Assembly: GCA_964386865.1 (NCBI GenBank)
Contig: CAYLUN010000029.1
Location: 1-61,695 of the forward strand
From: CAYLUN01 sp964386865
GTDB taxonomy: Bacteria > Verrucomicrobiota > Kiritimatiellia > RFP12 > UBA1067
Length of the DNA stretch: 61,695 bases
Reading direction: 5' to 3'
In this document: positions 34,382 to 43,699 of the stretch, piece by piece
How positions within the stretch are numbered: the first letter of the stretch is position 1
Layout of the letters: every line of letters starts with the position of its first letter
Made by a program: the position numbers and the translations under genes
Notes under the pieces: model-generated
The model's input: only the letters and a program-made list of their open reading frames with translations
Told to the model about the DNA's origin: nothing
The model's database searches: none

Positions 34382-35110
34382 ATGAAGACGAGTCAAGTGA
34401 TCACGACGATGATGGGCGTGGCTCTGCTGAGCGGAGCGGCGTGGGCGCAGGCGGAAGCGCCTGAAGGCCAAGGGCCTCGCGGCGAGGGGCGCGGCTTCCG
34501 TCCGGATGGCGAGCGGCGCGAGCGGATGGAGCCGCGCGAGCGCGGCGAGATGCGCGAGCGGATGCAGCAGTGCGGCGGCTGCGAGGGCATGGGGTGCCAG
34601 CAGATGCAGCGCGGCGGCGGCGAGGGCATGGGTCGTCAGCAGATGCAGCGCGGCGGGCCTGGCCCCGGGAGCGAAATCGGCCAGCACGGGTTCCTCAATC
34701 CGCTGCGGCTGAAAGAGGCGGGCGCGACGGATCAGCAGATCGAGGCGCTCAAGGCGCTCGCGGATGAGCAGCAGATGAAGAAGATCGACCTGCAGGCGGC
34801 GGTTGACAAGGCCGACTTGGCGCTGAATCAGCTGCTGTCCAGCGAGAAGCCCGACGCCGCCGCCGCGCTCAAGGCGGTCGACACGCTGAGCCTGGCGCGC
34901 GCCGAACTCTCCAAGCTGGAGATCGGCACCCGGCTGAAGATGCGCGAAACCCTCGGCCCGGACGTGCAGAAGAAGCTGCGCGGGATGGGCCAGGCCGAAG
35001 GCGCCGAGCGGCCCGGAATGGGACGCGGCCCGCGGCCTGAGGGGCAGGAGCATCCCCGCCCGGACCGGAACGCGCCTCCGGCCGGCGAGCGGCCTCAGGC
35101 GAGAGAGTAG
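34382..35110 (+). CDS. Spy/CpxP-like periplasmic protein with Met/Cys-rich repeats
   Basis: A 242-residue exported protein (signal about 1-19; AAGGAGA 6 nt before ATG 34382). The N-terminal third is Arg/Glu/Met-rich and contains imperfect repeats (CEGMGCQQMQRGG, then GEGMGRQQMQRGG) with Cys and Met suited to bind soft metals. Residues about 105-215 form a helical hairpin like Spy/CpxP/ZraP chaperones (LKEAGATDQQIEALKAL, ALNQLLSSEKPDAAAALKAV, LKMRETLGPDVQKKLRG). The C-terminus is Pro/Gly/Arg-rich. Divergence from a two-component system recalls cpxP-cpxRA. A metal-responsive envelope chaperone is inference. Confidence 0.75.
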   Translation: MKTSQVITTMMGVALLSGAAWAQAEAPEGQGPRGEGRGFRPDGERRERMEPRERGEMRERMQQCGGCEGMGCQQMQRGGGEGMGRQQMQRGGPGPGSEIGQHGFLNPLRLKEAGATDQQIEALKALADEQQMKKIDLQAAVDKADLALNQLLSSEKPDAAAALKAVDTLSLARAELSKLEIGTRLKMRETLGPDVQKKLRGMGQAEGAERPGMGRGPRPEGQEHPRPDRNAPPAGERPQARE

Positions 35111-35125
35111 GCGCGCGATGCGCAT

Positions 35126-35155
35126 GCGGGCGGCACCCTGAGCGGGGCCGCCCGC
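35126..35155. terminator. GC-rich hairpin after the Spy-like gene
   Basis: A perfect 9-bp inverted repeat GCGGGCGGC / GCCGCCCGC starts about 20 nt after the stop. No T run follows, so it may be a processing or Rho-linked 3' end structure. Confidence 0.35.
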
Positions 35156-35292
35156 ACGTCGCGGAGCCCCGCCGAGCGCGGCCTCCCGACGCCTCGCCCC
35201 TCTCGCACGTCTCGTTCCAGTGATTTCCCCGCTGACGCCCAGGCGCCTCGCCTGGAGCCGACGGAGGGGGCACAACAGAAAAGAGAACCCGA

Positions 35293-35610
35293 ATGACAAG
35301 AAACGCTGCACTCACAGTCGCGCTCGTGTTGAGCGCCGCGGCGCTCAACCTCCGCGCCGAAGACAAGGAGAAAGCCCCGGAAGGCGACCACAAGCGCCCG
35401 AACGTCCCGGTCATTGCGGCCTTGGATGCGAACGGCGACGGCGTCATTGACGCAGCCGAGATCGCCAACGCGCCCGCCGCGCTCAAGAAGCTCGACAAGA
35501 ACGGTGACGGCAAGCTGACCCGCGACGAGCTGATGCCCCCGCGCCCGCTGTTCGGCGGCGGCAAGGGCGAGCCTGACGCGGACAAGAAGCCGCCCGCCGA
35601 CAAACTGTAG
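35293..35610 (+). CDS. Exported EF-hand protein
   Basis: A 105-residue exported protein (signal about 1-22, ending LNLRA) with two EF-hand calcium loops, DANGDGVIDAAEI (about 46-58) and DKNGDGKLTRDEL (about 68-80). Both keep D-x-N-x-D-G and the final Glu. A Lys/Asp/Pro-rich tail follows. Small EF-hand proteins of this type are common in Planctomycetes and Verrucomicrobia and are probably calcium-binding periplasmic proteins. It lies 182 nt after the Spy-like gene on the same strand. Confidence 0.8.
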   Translation: MTRNAALTVALVLSAAALNLRAEDKEKAPEGDHKRPNVPVIAALDANGDGVIDAAEIANAPAALKKLDKNGDGKLTRDELMPPRPLFGGGKGEPDADKKPPADKL

Positions 35611-35656
35611 AACCGGCTAAGCGCGCGCGCCCACCCCGCCTGATCCCTGGAAGTCC

Positions 35657-35807
35657 GGCATTGACCAGCAATTTTAATTATGGCCAAGAAGCGCCTCACG
35701 GCGCCACTACAAACATAAGCAAACGTGGGCGAATTCGTTTGTAGTGAGCCCGTAAGGGCCTTCCCGCAGCACGCGCCTTGTCATAATTAGAATTGCTGGG
35801 CATTGAC
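35657..35807. mobile_element. MITE-like insertion with terminal inverted repeats and 9-bp target duplication
   Basis: A 133-bp element (35666-35798) has 17-bp terminal inverted repeats (CAGCAATTTTAATTATG and its complement, one mismatch) and is flanked by a perfect direct repeat GGCATTGAC (35657-35665 and 35799-35807). A perfect internal inverted repeat CACTACAAAC/GTTTGTAGTG surrounds the centre, so nearly the whole element can fold into a long hairpin. It has no coding capacity. Confidence 0.85.
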
Positions 35808-35885
35808 AGCCGGGCCTGCAAGGATTAATTTTGTCGCCCTATTAAGACTATTGCGTCTGCTCGAAGCGACGCGCAAGGGGGACAC

Positions 35886-38645
35886 ATGAGGGGATTCTGT
35901 TGGCTGGGGACGGCCGCCGTTCTGTTTGTGACCGCTTGCCGGGCGGCTGAACCATCCGCGCCGGGCGGGATTCCACCTTTGGCCAAGGAGGATCGGCCGC
36001 TGGCCGAGCGCTTCGCCGAACCGCCGCCCTCCGCGCGGATCCTGAGGATTCTCCATAAGCAGCAGGATCAGCCGGAGGCCCAAGACAAGGTGCTGAAGCA
36101 GCTGGCCGGGCAGGGCTTCGGGGGCTTCGCGGGCAACGTCTCCTTCGACGGCTACGTGGACGACGAGACCCAGTGGCCCGCCTTCCTGCGCGGCGTGAGC
36201 CTCGCAAAGGCCGCGGGCATGTCGCTCTGGCTCTACGACGAGTGCGGCTACCCGTCGGGCAGCGCGCGTGACCTCACGCTGAGGGGCCACCCCGAATGGG
36301 CGGCCCGCGGCCTGCTCGTCGCCGAGACGAACGCCTGCGGCGGCGCAGCGGTCTCGCTCCCCCTGCCGCCCGGCAAGCTGGTGCTGGCGGCCGCGCTGCC
36401 GCGCCGCGCCGGCGTGATCGCGCTGGACGAGGCCCTGGATCTCGCGCCCTCTGTCGTGCTGGGGCGGCTTTCGTGGCAGGCGCCAGCAGGCGATTGGTTC
36501 GTGGTGCTGATGACCGACGACCTCATCTACGAGGGCACGCATGCGGCTGTCAGCCTCGCCTTCAAGAAGCCGTGCATCGACCTGCTCACGCCCGAGCCGA
36601 CCGCACGCTTCCTCGAGGTGAACCACGAGCGATATGCCGAGAAGATGGGCAAAGACCTGGGCAAGCACTTCGTCGCCACCTTTACCGACGAGCCCTCGCT
36701 GATGAGCCTCTGGATGCGGCCCATGCCCCACCGCGTGCTGCCGTGGTCGCTGACCATCGAGAAGGAGTTCAAGAAACGCCGGGGCCGCGCGCTGCGCCCG
36801 CTGCTGCCCGCGCTCGTCGCCGAGGCCGGGCCCGCCGGAGCCAAAGCCCGCTACGACTTCTGGAACACCGTGGGCGAGCTGGTCTCCGAGAATTATTTCG
36901 GCCAGATCCAGACGTGGTGCCACAAGCATGGGTTCGCCTCGGGCGGCCACCTGCTGATGGAAGAGGGGCTGGTCGGGCACGTGCCGCTCTACGGCGACTT
37001 CTTCCGCAGCGTGCGGCGGCTCGACGCGCCCAGCATCGACTGCCTCACGAGCCTGCCGCCGGAGGTGCCGTGGTACATCGCCCGCCTGATCGGCAGCGCC
37101 GCCGACCTCGAGGAGCGCGCGGTCACCATGTGCGAAGTCTCCGACCACTGCCAGCGCTACCGGCCCAAGGGCGACGAGCGGCCGATCCGCTTGGTGACCG
37201 AAGACGAAATCCGCGGCACCTGCAACCGGCTCGTGTGGGGCGGCATCAACACGCTCACCAGCTACTACGCCTTCAAGGATCTGACGGACGACCAGCTGCG
37301 CCGCCTCAACACACACGTCGGCCGCTGCCAGACCATGCTCAGGGGCGGGCACCAAGTGGCCGATGTCGCCGTGCTGTATCCGGTCGAGAGCGTCTGGCCC
37401 CGATTCATCCCCGCGTATCATGGCGCGTCGAGCGAGCCCGCCGCCCGCCGTGTCGAAAGTGTCTTCGATGGCGTGAGCCAGGCGCTCTACGGCGCGAACC
37501 GCGACTTCACCTACGTGGACGCGCAGGCGCTGTGCGACGCCAAGGTCAAGGGCGACGCCCTCGCGCACGGCGACCTGCGCTGGCGCGTGCTGGTGCTGCC
37601 GGAGGCCGACACGCTGCCGCTGGAGGCGTGGAAGAACGTCGCCACGTTCTGGCGCAAGGGCGGCACTGTGATCGCGGTCGGCGCGCGGCCGGCCAACAGC
37701 GAGAAGGAGCTGCCGTCTCCGCGCGTGCAGGAGATCGCGCGCGAGCTGTTCGGCGCGGGCGAGGCCCCTTGTGTCGGCACCAACAAGGCGGGCGGCACCG
37801 GCGTGCTGCTGCCGACCGGCATGATCGCGCTCGTGCCGCAGGTGATCGACACGCTGCTCGAGCGCGACGCGGCCTGCGCGGACGCGAAGTCGCCGCTCAA
37901 GGTTACGCACCGCCGCATCGACGGCCACGAGGTCTACTTCGCGATCAACGACAGCGCGGCGGCGTGGAGCGGCGACATCCGCTTCTGCGGGCGCGGCGTG
38001 TGCGAGCAGTGGGATCCGGCGACGGGCGCGATGACGCCGCTCGCAGACGGCGAGAAGGTGCCGGCGCAGCTCGGGCCGTACGGCGCGATGCTCTACCGCG
38101 CCCCGTCGGTCGCGGCGCCGCGCCGCCTGCGCGGGGATGCAGCCTCCGGGCTCAGGATGACGGCCGAGCCGCTCCCTGCGGCGAAGGCCACGGTCGGCGG
38201 CGGCCAGCACGTGCGCTCGGAGCTGGGCGGCGACGACGCGTCCGGCTGGTCCGCGAAGGCCGAGCTGACCAGGGGGCAGGTCGACACGCACCAGTTCGTG
38301 AGCTTCACTTACGCGCAGCCTCCGGCGCTGGCTGAGAGCGCGGGGCTGGTGATCGACGCAGCGGTGCCAGAGGGCCAACGCACGCCGGCCGAGCTGCTGG
38401 TCTTCATCCACACCCAGGACGGCGACTACCTCGCGGGCACGGGCCGCTACCTGAACGCGCCGGGCCCGGCGCGCGCCTACGTCGTGTTCAGCCAGTTCAG
38501 ACCCTTCGGCAGCCCCAAGGGCGCGCTCGACCTCTCGAAGATCGTCTCGATCCGCGTCGGCTGGGGCGGCTACTTCGGCGCCGAGGGCGAGCGGATCGCG
38601 ATGACCGTGAAGCCCCCCCAGCGCTTCGTCTGCGGGGCGCGGTAG
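35886..38645 (+). CDS. Glycoside hydrolase, GH106 (alpha-L-rhamnosidase)-like
   Basis: A 919-residue exported hydrolase, lipoprotein-like (LFVTAC, Cys18) or cleaved after RAA; AAGGGGG lies before the ATG. The N-terminal barrel has FGGFAGNVSFDGY, LWLYDECGYPSGSA (Asp118/Glu119) and ATFTDEPSL (Glu269). These resemble the large rhamnosidase-like barrel enzymes of family GH106 and relatives, widespread in polysaccharide-degrading PVC bacteria. The middle has an amidotransferase-like Rossmann segment (LPEADTLPLEAWKNVATF), and a C-terminal beta-domain closes it. The sugar substrate cannot be read from sequence. It sits just downstream of the MITE. Confidence 0.7.
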   Translation: MRGFCWLGTAAVLFVTACRAAEPSAPGGIPPLAKEDRPLAERFAEPPPSARILRILHKQQDQPEAQDKVLKQLAGQGFGGFAGNVSFDGYVDDETQWPAFLRGVSLAKAAGMSLWLYDECGYPSGSARDLTLRGHPEWAARGLLVAETNACGGAAVSLPLPPGKLVLAAALPRRAGVIALDEALDLAPSVVLGRLSWQAPAGDWFVVLMTDDLIYEGTHAAVSLAFKKPCIDLLTPEPTARFLEVNHERYAEKMGKDLGKHFVATFTDEPSLMSLWMRPMPHRVLPWSLTIEKEFKKRRGRALRPLLPALVAEAGPAGAKARYDFWNTVGELVSENYFGQIQTWCHKHGFASGGHLLMEEGLVGHVPLYGDFFRSVRRLDAPSIDCLTSLPPEVPWYIARLIGSAADLEERAVTMCEVSDHCQRYRPKGDERPIRLVTEDEIRGTCNRLVWGGINTLTSYYAFKDLTDDQLRRLNTHVGRCQTMLRGGHQVADVAVLYPVESVWPRFIPAYHGASSEPAARRVESVFDGVSQALYGANRDFTYVDAQALCDAKVKGDALAHGDLRWRVLVLPEADTLPLEAWKNVATFWRKGGTVIAVGARPANSEKELPSPRVQEIARELFGAGEAPCVGTNKAGGTGVLLPTGMIALVPQVIDTLLERDAACADAKSPLKVTHRRIDGHEVYFAINDSAAAWSGDIRFCGRGVCEQWDPATGAMTPLADGEKVPAQLGPYGAMLYRAPSVAAPRRLRGDAASGLRMTAEPLPAAKATVGGGQHVRSELGGDDASGWSAKAELTRGQVDTHQFVSFTYAQPPALAESAGLVIDAAVPEGQRTPAELLVFIHTQDGDYLAGTGRYLNAPGPARAYVVFSQFRPFGSPKGALDLSKIVSIRVGWGGYFGAEGERIAMTVKPPQRFVCGAR

Positions 38646-38893
38646 CGGCCGGCTCGGGCGCGAGATTGCGGGCTGAAGCCCGGACAATGAGTGACCGCAC
38701 GAGCGGGCTAAACCGTTCGTAGCCCGGCCTTCAGACCGCCTCGGCCCCTGATGGGCATTGTCGCCCCCTACACCAATGGGCGCACCGGCCATCCGCTGGC
38801 CCGTCGCTGGATGACGCAAGGAGCGCCGGCCTGCTCCGCCGCTGTGTCGGCGGAGAAAAGGCGCGTTTCCGGCGACACAGCGCCGGAACTACA
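38646..38893. repeat. Two palindromic repeat units in a gene-free gap
   Basis: Unit 1: GCGGGCTGAAGCCCGG (38668-38683) with its imperfect complement in CCGTTCGTAGCCCGGCC... (38713-38740); a close copy of the right arm is at 52334-52360. Unit 2: 14-bp arms GCTGTGTCGGCGGA (38841-38854) and TCCGGCGACACAGC (38868-38881), one mismatch. No gene is visible from 38646 to 38958. Confidence 0.75.
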
Positions 38894-38958
38894 GAGCCAG
38901 CGGATCACCGTTGCGCCCACCACCACTGTCCGCTTGCATGACACGGTGCGGTTATGGC

Positions 38959-39952
38959 ATGATTGCTCTAGCGATTGATCAAGGCGGCACGACGATCAAC
39001 GCCGGCTTCGTGGAGGCGACCGCGAGCGCGAACGCCCTGCCTTCCAGCGGCGGCATCGTCGTCAACAGCCCCGGCGAGCTGTGGCTCAACGCCGGCGCGC
39101 TGGCCTTCAACAACGCCGGCGGCGTGGGCAACGGCAACCCCGTCACGGTCAACGCAGGAGCGAAGCTTACGCTGGCCAGCAACTTTAACGCCGGCTACAG
39201 CCGCCCGGTCACGCTCAACGGCGGCACGCTCCACTGCCTCGCGGGCAGCTCCGACGACAGCAACAATTACCTCTGCAACCTGACGCTCCAGAACGGCGCG
39301 CAGGTCACGGGCCGCAAGTTGCGCGTCGGCTACCATACGACGGCCACGGTCACCGCCAGCGGCACCGCGCCCTCCACGCTCGCGGCCGGCCTCTACCTCG
39401 TCAACAACGGGCCGAACCTCGTGTTCAACGTCGCGGACGTCACAGGAAGCGCCGCGGCCGACCTCACGGTCTCAGGGCTGCTGACGGACTTTACGGGTCA
39501 GACAGGCATGCCGGTCGTCAAGAGCGGCGCGGGCACGCTGGCGCTGAGCGCCACGAACACCTGCATCGCTCGCTTCACCGTGCTGGCGGGCACCCTGGCG
39601 CTCGCGACCAACGGTACGCTGGGCGCCGCGAACAACATCGTGCTGAGCGGCGGCACGCTGGACATGGGCTCCTACACCAACACGCTGGGCACATTGACCG
39701 TCTCAACCAACAGCGTGATCGCGCTCGGCACGGGCAAGCTCGCCTTCGCCGCCAGCAGCGCGGTGACGTGGACGAACCGGCTGACGCAGCGTCGGCTCGC
39801 TGGGCGAGCAGACGCTGCGCTTCGGCACCAGCAACACCGCCCTGACCGCGCAGCAGGTGTCGGCCATCGACATCAACGGCAAGCCGGTGCGGCTCAAGAG
39901 CGACGGCTACGTGGCCCAGCGCCGCTGGGGCACAGTCGCACTCCTGCAGTAA
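38959..39952 (+). pseudogene. Remnant of an autotransporter-type beta-strand repeat protein
   Basis: About 330 residues of Gly/Asn/Thr/Leu-rich sequence (VTVNAGAKLTLASNFN, GGTLDMGSYTNTLGTLTVS, VVKSGAGTLALSATNT), as in autotransporter-associated beta-strand repeat proteins. There is no signal peptide or ribosome site, so the 5' end is missing. After WTNRLT near 39785 the frame shifts: the family-typical ending continues in another frame (GSLGEQTLRFGTSNTAL, INGKPVRLKSDGYVA, WGTVALLQ) to TAA 39950-39952. It lies directly after the palindromic repeats. A broken gene is the best reading; a sequencing indel could explain the frameshift but not the missing start. Confidence 0.8.
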
Positions 39953-40082
39953 TCGGATCACCGGCCCAGGATATAGACCTGCGAGGCCCCGAGGGTGACC
40001 TGCGGACTGCGGATGGGGTGTCCCGCCAGGTCGAAGCAGGCGGCGATGGACGGCGGGCCCTTGTCACGCTACAATGGGCGCC

Positions 40083-41519
40083 ATGAAACAGGCGGCGATG
40101 GTTATGGCCCTGGCGTTGGCGGTGGTGACCGTGACGGCCACCCCTGCGCCGGAGGCGGCGGCGGAGCAGCAGCGCGATTGGGATGCGGCGCTCGCTCACT
40201 ACGAGACGCTTTACGGCGCCACGCTCACCGACGACGCCACCCGCAGCGAGCTGCGCACGAAATTCGCCGAGCTCCGGCAGAAGGTTCCGTCCAACACCGA
40301 AACGAACAGGGCCGGCGTGTGGAGGGTGCGAGCCTACGCCTTTCGCTCGCTGGATTTCCAGTGGACGGATAAGGGCGGCCAGGCGCGCCACGCGCGGTGG
40401 ACGATGCGCGACGACGAGGTCGCCTTCATCCGCGCCGCGCTGGGCGCGTTCGCCGACCGCGTGTGGGAGTACACCTCGGGCAGCTTGCGCATCGACTGGC
40501 GCTTCACAATCATCGAGCAGCCGCTGACAAAGCTGGACGGAAAGGACAGGTTTTGGCCCGGCCCCGGCGCGTGCATGCCGTACCTTTCGGAGCTGAAGAC
40601 AAACGAGGCGGACACGATCATCGTCTACGCCAAGGTGCGCGGCGATAAGAGTGAATCCGGCGAGGCGGTGCCGATGGCCCTGCTCGGCGGCGCGTTCGGC
40701 GTCCTGGGAGAAACGAAAGGCGCGACTTACATCGGTTTCAACACGGGCGGCGGCATGGTCAGCCACGAGCCCCGCGGCGAGGCGGAGCTGCACGAGTGGC
40801 TGCACTCAGCCCAGTGGACACTCGAAGACCACCAGGGCTATCCGCGCGGGCTCATGTGCACGTCCGACGGCGGCAGGCGTGAAGGCGAGGAGGGTGGCGA
40901 CCCCTGTTACCGGCGCACGAAAGAAGAGCCGGGGTGGGTCGGCTACTACCGCCACCTGATGCAAACGCACGTCACGCGCAAAATGTGGCGCGAGCTATCC
41001 GTGACGCGCACGCCCGATAACGTCTGGATCGGCCAGTACGCGCGCCGCGCGCTCGCGCTCGGGCCCTTCCCGGCTGCCGGCCAGCCCCAGCTCGGCATCG
41101 ACCGGGCTTACATCGACGAGGCCCGCGCCTCGCCCCGGCTGGGCGCGAGAGACGGCGGGCTCACCTGGCAGCCCCTCGTCTCCACCGGGCGGACGCTCGA
41201 CATGATTCCGCTGCTGGGCGCTGGGCGGGACAGCGTCTGTTACCTCGCCCTGACGGCAATCTCGGAGCGAGAACAGCCCGCGCAGATCCGGGTCGGCTCC
41301 GACGACGGCTGCTGCGTGTGGCTCAACGGGGAGGCCGTGTCTTCCGCGCCAGGCCTCCGCGCGCTTCGGCCCGACCAAGACGTGGCAGGGGTCACGCTCA
41401 AGAAGGGCCGGAACCTGTTCCTGATGAAAGTCACGAACGCCGGCGGCGGCTGGTGCGCGACGTTCCGCCTCTGTGCGCCTGACGGCGGCCCGCTGCCCGG
41501 CGCGGCGTATGCCGAGTGA
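40083..41519 (+). CDS. Exported zincin-like putative metallopeptidase
   Basis: A 478-residue exported protein (signal about 1-20; ATG 40083 chosen over 40074 because the signal begins there and TACAAT lies 7 nt upstream). Residues 237-241 are HEWLH, a zinc-type HExxH motif, preceded by YIGFNTGGGMVSHEP. A third ligand is not obvious. The C-terminal about 120 residues look like a carbohydrate-binding-type beta-sandwich (RVGSDDGCCVWLNGEAV, LKKGRNLFLMKVTNAGGGW). The family is not recognised. There is no Shine-Dalgarno sequence. Convergent with the M14 fusion gene. Confidence 0.65.
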   Translation: MKQAAMVMALALAVVTVTATPAPEAAAEQQRDWDAALAHYETLYGATLTDDATRSELRTKFAELRQKVPSNTETNRAGVWRVRAYAFRSLDFQWTDKGGQARHARWTMRDDEVAFIRAALGAFADRVWEYTSGSLRIDWRFTIIEQPLTKLDGKDRFWPGPGACMPYLSELKTNEADTIIVYAKVRGDKSESGEAVPMALLGGAFGVLGETKGATYIGFNTGGGMVSHEPRGEAELHEWLHSAQWTLEDHQGYPRGLMCTSDGGRREGEEGGDPCYRRTKEEPGWVGYYRHLMQTHVTRKMWRELSVTRTPDNVWIGQYARRALALGPFPAAGQPQLGIDRAYIDEARASPRLGARDGGLTWQPLVSTGRTLDMIPLLGAGRDSVCYLALTAISEREQPAQIRVGSDDGCCVWLNGEAVSSAPGLRALRPDQDVAGVTLKKGRNLFLMKVTNAGGGWCATFRLCAPDGGPLPGAAYAE

Positions 41520-41544
41520 CACCGCCACCAAGAAATGTCTAGCC

Positions 41545-43617
41545 CTACTCGCCCTTGTCCGCTTCGCCGAAGTAGTCGTAGAAGACCTGGGCCAGCGCGG
41601 CCCCGTATTCGCGCCAGCGGCGGGCCGAGGGCGGCTCGTTCAGGCCCGCGATCCAGTTGCAGTTCAGCTCGTGGACGACCGCGTCGACGCCGAACCGCTC
41701 CAGCCAGCCGTCGCCGAGCGAGCCGGGGTTGCTGAAGGTGGCCTTCGTACTTCCCTCGGTGAACCACGTGTGCGTGCGCAGCAGCGCCTCCAGCCGCGCC
41801 ATGCGCGCGAGATACCCGTCGAGGTCCGGCACGAACGGGCGGCTGACGTGGAGCTGGCCGCCGCCGTCGTTGTGGAAGTCGATCGCCAGGTGCGGCCGCA
41901 GGCCCGCGCGGAGCTGGCCCTCGAGCCACGCCTCCAGCGCCGCGTTCTCCGGCGCCAGCTCCGGATCCGCCGGCCGGTCCCAGCTGCGGTTGAGGTCCTT
42001 GCCCCGCAGGTTGAAGCGCGTCAGGCCGCGGGCGACCCCGTCCTTGTTGGCCAGCGGCAGCGCGTAGACGCAGGTGCGGCTGAGGAAGCGCGCCGCCGCC
42101 TCGTCGCCGGCGAGCAGGCGGTCGAAAAGCCCCTCCAGCACCCAGTTGCCGCCCGACTCCCACGGGTGGGCGCGGGCGCGCAGGAAGACCCTGTGGGGCG
42201 CCCGCTCGCTGCCGACCCGCACGATTTCCAGCTCGCGCCCCTCCACCGTTCGTCCGAGCGGCGTGACCGCGGCGTACGGGCTCGCGCGCAGGCGCGCCAG
42301 CAGGCGGTCGAGGTCGGAGAGCCGGTAGGGCTCGACGCGCGCCACATAGAGCTGCGGCCCCGGCATCTCCACCGTGAGCCGCACCCGGTTGGTCGGCAGC
42401 GCCACCGTGCGCGCGGCCGTCCACGCGCGGCCGTCCGGCGAGACAACGAGCGTCTGAAGCTCGCGGGCCACCGAGCCCGGCCGGCCGTTCCAGACGTTGT
42501 CGAGATTCGCGAACTCGAGCGTGTGCCGCGAGCCCGGCTCCGCTTCGAGCCGGATATGGATGTGCCCGGCGGCGCGGTTGGGCGAGCCGCGCTCCTGGTC
42601 GTACAGCAGATGCACCCGCGTCGCGCCGTCCGCGTCCGCCTCCGCCCACACGGGCGAGGCGTTCTCGAAGCCGCACGCCACGTACGGCGGCCGCGCCTCA
42701 GGGGGGATCGGCTTGAGGGCCGTAGTTTCGCGGGTGCGGGAGGCCTCCATGTGCTTCCAGACGACGCGCTTGTCGGGCGAGACTTCCAGATAGACCGCGC
42801 GCGGGCCGGGCTTGGAGGCGCGCGAGGCGCAGGCGACCAGCGTGTTGCCGCTGGCCAGGCGCGTGGCTTCGCAGAAGCTGCCGATGTTGAGTTCGGCGGG
42901 CAGGTCGGCGGCGGTGAGCGTCCAGACTGTTTGGCCCGCCGGATCGATTTCCGCCAGCTGCGCGGGCTTGTACCCGGAGATGAGCGTGTTGCCGTTGGCC
43001 AGGCGGCTCGCGCTGTAGGCCATCGGCAGATCCCACTCCTTCAGCACCTTGCCCGACAGGTCATATTCGCGGATTTTGTGCGAATAGCACTCGCCCACGA
43101 GCACGGTGTTCTGCGGCGTCAGCCGGATGAGACGTGCCGTCTTGTGCCCCAGGCCCTTCGCGACGACGTCGAAGCTGCGGAGCGCGTGCCCCTGCCGGTC
43201 AATCTCGGTGACCCGCCCCGCCTTGCATTCGTTGATCAGAATGTGGCCGTTGGCCAGCGGCTGGCAGGACATGATCTCGTCGTCGTAGGGAGCGTCGAAA
43301 AGCGTCTTCTTGTCGGAGGCGATCAGGCGCACGCCGCCCTTGTTTCCGGTGCGGGGCGACGGCAGGTAGGCGGCCAGCACCGAGCCGTCGGCCAGCGCCC
43401 ACGCATCGATGGGCTTCACCTCCCCGTAGATCCAAACCGGCTCGCCCGCCGCGCTGAAACGGGTGATCTCCGACGTGTCCACGTCGCAGGCGATGAGCGC
43501 GTAGCCCGGAGCGGCGGCGTTCGTCGCGGGCTCGGCGAAGCCCGCCTCAGACCAGATAATCGTCGCAACCAGTAAGCTGATGACGGGAAAGGGCCGGTTC
43601 GCTCGAAAGACACGCAT
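41545..43617 (-). CDS. Beta-propeller / M14 zinc carboxypeptidase fusion
   Basis: A 690-residue exported protein (signal about 1-28; GAAGGAGA 4 nt before the ATG). Residues about 35-310 are propeller-like repeats (SCQPLANGHILINE, ASRLANGNTLISGY, ATRLASGNTLVAC). A beta-domain at 320-430 precedes an M14 peptidase domain. Zinc ligands are His484 and Glu487 (HPWESGG) and His582 (DFHND); DLNRSWD (541-547) and Glu650 (VHELN) supply substrate and catalytic residues. The HPWE/DLNR pattern is near the cytosolic-carboxypeptidase (M14D) subgroup. All key residues are present. The N-terminal propeller fusion is unusual. Confidence 0.8.
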   Translation of the reverse strand: MRVFRANRPFPVISLLVATIIWSEAGFAEPATNAAAPGYALIACDVDTSEITRFSAAGEPVWIYGEVKPIDAWALADGSVLAAYLPSPRTGNKGGVRLIASDKKTLFDAPYDDEIMSCQPLANGHILINECKAGRVTEIDRQGHALRSFDVVAKGLGHKTARLIRLTPQNTVLVGECYSHKIREYDLSGKVLKEWDLPMAYSASRLANGNTLISGYKPAQLAEIDPAGQTVWTLTAADLPAELNIGSFCEATRLASGNTLVACASRASKPGPRAVYLEVSPDKRVVWKHMEASRTRETTALKPIPPEARPPYVACGFENASPVWAEADADGATRVHLLYDQERGSPNRAAGHIHIRLEAEPGSRHTLEFANLDNVWNGRPGSVARELQTLVVSPDGRAWTAARTVALPTNRVRLTVEMPGPQLYVARVEPYRLSDLDRLLARLRASPYAAVTPLGRTVEGRELEIVRVGSERAPHRVFLRARAHPWESGGNWVLEGLFDRLLAGDEAAARFLSRTCVYALPLANKDGVARGLTRFNLRGKDLNRSWDRPADPELAPENAALEAWLEGQLRAGLRPHLAIDFHNDGGGQLHVSRPFVPDLDGYLARMARLEALLRTHTWFTEGSTKATFSNPGSLGDGWLERFGVDAVVHELNCNWIAGLNEPPSARRWREYGAALAQVFYDYFGEADKGE

Positions 43618-43660
43618 GAGTCTCCTTCACCCGAATCTTGACACCTCAGCGCAAGGCTTA

Positions 43661-43690
43661 CCTAATAGTCTGACAGCCTACAGCCTATTC
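43661..43690. repeat. Short repeat, family A
   Basis: Degenerate CCTACAG-like units (CCTAATAG, CCTACAG, CCTATTC) between the tRNA gene and the M14 fusion gene. Confidence 0.5.
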
Positions 43691-43699
43691 ACCCGATGC

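Noticed and set aside
35787..38819. Open minus-strand frame of about 1010 codons opposite the GH106-like gene
   Set aside because: The product is Arg/Ala/His-rich with no motif; it mirrors codon bias of the real gene on the other strand.
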